Shown here: piece after piece, positions 60,930-64,000 of the stretch
How positions within the stretch are numbered: the first letter of the stretch is position 1
Layout of the letters: each line of letters opens with the position of its first letter
DNA from: DTU098 sp964498525
Lineage (GTDB): Bacteria > Bacillota > Desulfotomaculia > Desulfotomaculales > Pelotomaculaceae
Assembly (NCBI GenBank): GCA_964498525.1
Contig: CAZCGU010000003.1
Coordinates: 124,001-188,000, forward strand
Reading direction: 5' to 3'
DNA length: 64,000 nucleotides
The notes under the pieces: model-generated
Told to the model about the DNA's origin: nothing
Databases searched by the model: none
Seen by the model: only the letters and a program-made list of their open reading frames with translations
Position numbers and translations under genes: made by a program

Positions 60930-62681
60930 ATGTGTATGGGAACGCCAAAAATAGAGACAGGCGGCGCTGGGAAAAAAGAAACCGGGCGGGCCGGGGGAAT
61001 AGCGGCGGAACCCGTGCCGGAGGCTAATTTTATCCAGAATATTGTTAACGAAGATTTCGCCACCAATAAATATAACGGGCGGGTCCACACCCGGTTCCCG
61101 CCCGAGCCAAACGGTTATCTTCATATCGGCCACGCCAAATCGATTTGCCTGAACTTCGGGATTGCCGCCAGGAACGGGGGTCTCTGCAATTTAAGGTTTG
61201 ACGACACCAACCCCACCAGGGAAGAGATTGAATACGTCGATTCCATCCGGGAGGATGTCCGCTGGCTGGGTTTTGACTGGGGCGACAGGATGTTTTACGC
61301 CTCCGACTATTTTGACCGGCTTTATAATTTTGCCCTGGAGCTGATTAAGAAGGGTAAGGCCTATGTTTGCGACCTGAGCGCCGAGGAAATGAGAGATTAC
61401 CGGGGCACCTTGACGGAACCAGGTAAGGATAGCCCGTACCGCAACCGGTCCGCAGAGGAAAACCTGGATCTTTTCCGGCGCATGAGGGACGGGGAGTTTC
61501 CCGACGGCAAGTGTGTCCTCCGGGCCAGAATTGATATGGCCTCCCCCAACTTGAATATGCGGGACCCGGTGATCTACCGGATTCTGCGAGAGTCCCACCA
61601 CCGAACGGGTGACCAGTGGCTCATCTATCCGATGTACGACTACGCCCACCCCGTTTCTGACTCGCTGGAAAGGATAACCCACTCCATTTGTACTCTGGAG
61701 TTTGAAGATCACCGCCCCCTTTACGACTGGTTCCTCGATAACCTGGATATTTACCGCTCTCAACAAATTGAATTTGCCCGTTTGAACCTTACCTATACGG
61801 TGATGAGCAAGCGCAAGCTGCGGCAACTGGTGGAAGAGGGCGTCGTAAGCGGCTGGGACGACCCCCGCATGCCCACCATCTCGGGCTTGCGCCGGCGGGG
61901 CTGTACCCCGGAAGCCATCCGCGATTTCTGCGAGAGGATCGGGGTGGCCAAAAGCAACAGCACGGTTGATATCGCCATGCTGGAGCACTGCATCCGGGAC
62001 GATTTGAACCTTCGTGTACCCCGGGTGATGGCTGTCTTAAGGCCGCTGAAGCTGGTTATCGACAATTACCCGCAAGGACAGGTGGAAGAGCTGGAGGCGG
62101 AGTATAACCCGGAAAATCCAGGTCTGGGTTCCCGCAAACTGCCTTTTTCCAGGGAGCTGTTCATAGAACAGGAGGATTTCCTGGAAAATCCGCCTAAAAA
62201 ATTTTTCCGGCTCTCGCCCGGGCGGGAAGTCCGCTTAAAGAACGCCTACATCATCCGCTGCCTGCGGGTGGTCAAGGACGAAAAGACCGGCGAGGTGCTG
62301 GAGGTGCACTGTTCTTACGATCCCGAAACCCGCAGCGGCAGCGCGGCCAGTTCCCGCAAGGTCAAGGGAACTCTGCACTGGGTTTCAGCAAATCACGCCC
62401 TTCCGGCGGAAGTGCGTTTGTACGATCACCTTTTTTTAAGGGAAAATCCCGACGAAGAAAGGGACTTCAAATCCTGCCTCAATCCGGATTCCTTGACCAG
62501 GCTGACCTCCTGCCTTCTCGAGCAGGATCTTGCTAAAGCGGCCCCCGGCAGCCGTTTTCAGTTTATGCGGAATGGTTACTTCTGTGTGGATACTGTTGAT
62601 TCAACCAAAACAAGGCCGGTTTTTAACCGGATCGTTTCCCTGAAAGATACCTGGGCCAAGATTCAAAAGGCGAATAAATAG
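60930..62681 (+). CDS. glnS: Glutaminyl-tRNA synthetase
   Basis: 583 residues; GGGAAGAG upstream of ATG 60930 (ATG 60936 also possible). RFPPEPNGYLHIGHAKSICL contains the class I HIGH motif; RFDDTNPTREEIEYVDSIRE, IYPMYDYAHPVSDSLERITH and TYTVMSKRKL (MSK loop) follow. The C-terminal beta-barrels are complete. The first ~30 residues are a Gly/Glu-rich extension. It charges tRNA-Gln directly. Many Firmicutes use the GatCAB route instead, so a GlnRS marks a subgroup (including Peptococcaceae-like bacteria). Confidence 0.93.
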   Translation: MCMGTPKIETGGAGKKETGRAGGIAAEPVPEANFIQNIVNEDFATNKYNGRVHTRFPPEPNGYLHIGHAKSICLNFGIAARNGGLCNLRFDDTNPTREEIEYVDSIREDVRWLGFDWGDRMFYASDYFDRLYNFALELIKKGKAYVCDLSAEEMRDYRGTLTEPGKDSPYRNRSAEENLDLFRRMRDGEFPDGKCVLRARIDMASPNLNMRDPVIYRILRESHHRTGDQWLIYPMYDYAHPVSDSLERITHSICTLEFEDHRPLYDWFLDNLDIYRSQQIEFARLNLTYTVMSKRKLRQLVEEGVVSGWDDPRMPTISGLRRRGCTPEAIRDFCERIGVAKSNSTVDIAMLEHCIRDDLNLRVPRVMAVLRPLKLVIDNYPQGQVEELEAEYNPENPGLGSRKLPFSRELFIEQEDFLENPPKKFFRLSPGREVRLKNAYIIRCLRVVKDEKTGEVLEVHCSYDPETRSGSAASSRKVKGTLHWVSANHALPAEVRLYDHLFLRENPDEERDFKSCLNPDSLTRLTSCLLEQDLAKAAPGSRFQFMRNGYFCVDTVDSTKTRPVFNRIVSLKDTWAKIQKANK

Positions 62682-62756
62682 GCCCGGATGTTTCACGTCA
62701 GGAACCCGGGCCCGGGGAAACGACGTTGCTTTCTCCGTCCGGATGTTTAGCGTAAA

Positions 62757-62786
62757 GAACCGCCGGTTCCCCGGGACCGGCGGTTC
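62757..62786 (+). terminator. Hairpin after glnS
   Basis: GAACCGCCGGT (62757-62767) pairs exactly with ACCGGCGGTTC (62776-62786). No T-run follows. A similar unit, GGATGTTT...GAACCCGGGCCCGGG, precedes it at 62687-62715, so two related hairpins lie in tandem after glnS. Confidence 0.55.
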
Positions 62787-62925
62787 TGGCCTTAATGCCG
62801 GAGAATAAATTAGCCTTTTAAGCAGTGCCGCGGCTTCAATTTCAATCGAGCGTAATAGTGAACATTTGAAAGAATACTACTTAATAACATCGGCAGGGCC
62901 CCGGGCTCTCAAGGGAGGAGTTAGT

Positions 62926-64000
62926 TTGGGCGTTCCGGTCAGAACCAAAATGCCCTTTGAGTTTCAAAACAGGAGCGATTTTCCGGCTAAACTTGCCGGG
63001 TGGATTGGACATGTCTTTTATGATCTTCTGCCCGGGCACGGCTATGAGATCCGCGAGGAACAAATCTTCACAGCTTTTCAGCTTGCTGATGCCGTGTGTA
63101 AAGGAAAAGTTCATTTCGCCGAAGCCGGTCTGGGTACCGGGAAGACCTTTGCCTATTTACTGGCTGCTATCCCCTACGCCCGGTTGACCGGAAAGCCTGC
63201 TGTTATCGCCTGTGCTTCAACGGCTCTCCAGGAACAGCTTGCCGGGCCAAAGGGGGATGCCCGCACCCTGTCCCGTCTCCTCAACCTGGATCTTGACGTC
63301 CGCCTGGCCAAGGACCCGCGCCAGTACATCTGCGAGGTCAGGGTGGACCGTCTGGCCGAACCATTTTCAGGCAAAGCGGGACCGGCGCTGCAAGTTGCAT
63401 CGCGCCGGGCCGGGGCATCGCTGCGGGGCGAACGCTCCGAGATGCCGGATGTACCCGACCGCATCTGGAAGATGCTGGCCTGGGACGAAACCATGTCCTG
63501 TGAGATTTGTTCCTCCCGGGGGTTTTGCAAACTCGTTAGGGCCAGGGAGCATTACCGGCCGGCCAGGGACCTGATCGTGGGAGACCATGGAATTTTCTTT
63601 GACGATTTATGGACCAGGGACGACCGGATTGCCGATGGTAAACTGCCCCTCCTGCCCGCTTATTCGGCGGTTATACTGGATGAAGGGCATAAGGTGATGC
63701 TTCCCGCAGCCATGCGGGCGGGCCATCGGATTGTCAGGGAGGACATCGGTGAAATGCTTTCCTCCCTGGAGCAAATCCAGGGAGCCAGGACTTCCCTGAT
63801 ATCTGTTACCTTTGCTGCGGGATCGGCTCTGACCGGATTTTTTAAAAAACTTTACCATTCGGTCAGCCGGGACGAGCGGACTGACAGGCTTGCCGTCCAG
63901 ATCGACGATGAACTGCTGGGAGCGGCGGAGAGCCTGGGGCGCGCCCTGGAAGCCTTGCTCCGCGAACTGCAGTACGAACAGGAACTGTACCTGGAGTCCC
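62926..64000 (+). CDS. DinG/Rad3-like helicase (3' end beyond window)
   Basis: 358 residues visible from TTG 62926 (GGAGGAG upstream; ATG 62950 is an alternative). REEQIFTAFQLADAVCKGKV, HFAEAGLGTGKTFAYLLAAI (Walker A), VIACASTALQEQLAG (motif Ia), CEICSSRGFC (possible Fe-S cysteines), AVILDEGHKVMLPAAM (DEGH, motif II). An XPD/DinG-type DNA repair helicase. Motifs III-VI lie outside the window. Confidence 0.83.
   Translation, partial: MGVPVRTKMPFEFQNRSDFPAKLAGWIGHVFYDLLPGHGYEIREEQIFTAFQLADAVCKGKVHFAEAGLGTGKTFAYLLAAIPYARLTGKPAVIACASTALQEQLAGPKGDARTLSRLLNLDLDVRLAKDPRQYICEVRVDRLAEPFSGKAGPALQVASRRAGASLRGERSEMPDVPDRIWKMLAWDETMSCEICSSRGFCKLVRAREHYRPARDLIVGDHGIFFDDLWTRDDRIADGKLPLLPAYSAVILDEGHKVMLPAAMRAGHRIVREDIGEMLSSLEQIQGARTSLISVTFAAGSALTGFFKKLYHSVSRDERTDRLAVQIDDELLGAAESLGRALEALLRELQYEQELYLES

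Noticed and set aside
1..64000. tRNA, rRNA and CRISPR arrays
   Set aside because: No cloverleaf with T-loop GTTCRANNC context, no rRNA-like block and no regularly spaced repeats were seen; the only short exact repeats are the paired palindromes and the REP-like units.

Overview
The window looks like chromosomal DNA of an anaerobic, probably spore-forming Firmicute of the Peptococcaceae / Desulfotomaculia type (Pelotomaculum-like). This rests on gene content (DUF6323/DUF6179 pair, Spo0B-type kinase, YtrB-type and Ecs-type ABC genes, S11 carboxypeptidase, mid-range GC) and on strong AGGAGG-type ribosome binding sites with sigma-A promoters. The assignment is an inference; no rRNA, tRNA or marker gene pins it down, and I saw no CRISPR array.

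Layout. 1-8.3 kb: a secreted repeat protein (cut by the window edge), a LuxR-type regulator with a membrane half, an AbrB/RelE toxin-antitoxin pair with a palindromic operator, a diguanylate cyclase, and a Spo0B-type kinase/LytTR regulator pair. 8.4-17.4 kb: two methyltransferases, one preceded by a broken copy of itself, then TA modules (AbiEii-type, AbrB/RelE), a radical SAM protein and a run of gene fragments fused end to end (DUF2225, ABC ATPase, DUF1156 DNA methylase, M56 peptidase tail). 17.7-22.3 kb: dead mazEF and brnA pieces, then a cell-envelope module (response regulator, kinase, secreted protein, D,D-carboxypeptidase) in which two promoters carry the same direct-repeat box at the same spacing. 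22.4-28.9 kb: debris of an integrative element (ParA/ParB chimera, IS607/TnpB remnant) around a Y-family polymerase/YolD pair; a LexA box promoter lies upstream of the IS remnant. 28.9-44.3 kb: an accessory island with a complete TOTE-type primase-helicase-PLD protein (38866-41787), a near-identical fragment of it, intact and truncated D-Ala-D-Ala ligase, and many TA modules (BrnTA, HicAB, Phd/ParE, three HEPN/MNT pairs). 44.5-64 kb: more ordinary chromosome: Ecs-like ABC exporter, ferredoxin and two-component system, DUF6323/DUF6179, a TetR-controlled rifampicin-phosphotransferase-like enzyme, a fourth HEPN/MNT pair, a patch of three gene fragments, bacterioferritin, acyl-CoA synthetase, metallo-beta-lactamase-fold hydrolase, glutaminyl-tRNA synthetase and a DinG-type helicase (cut by the edge).

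The dominant theme is partial duplication: at least seven genes here have a truncated second copy elsewhere in the same 64 kb. The copies of the ligase and the TOTE gene keep the same order and orientation, which suggests one duplicated segment whose middle was replaced by toxin-antitoxin genes. The most interesting systems are the TOTE conflict gene with its fragment, the self-controlled cell-wall module at 18.2-22.3 kb, and the SOS promoter stranded behind a TnpB remnant.
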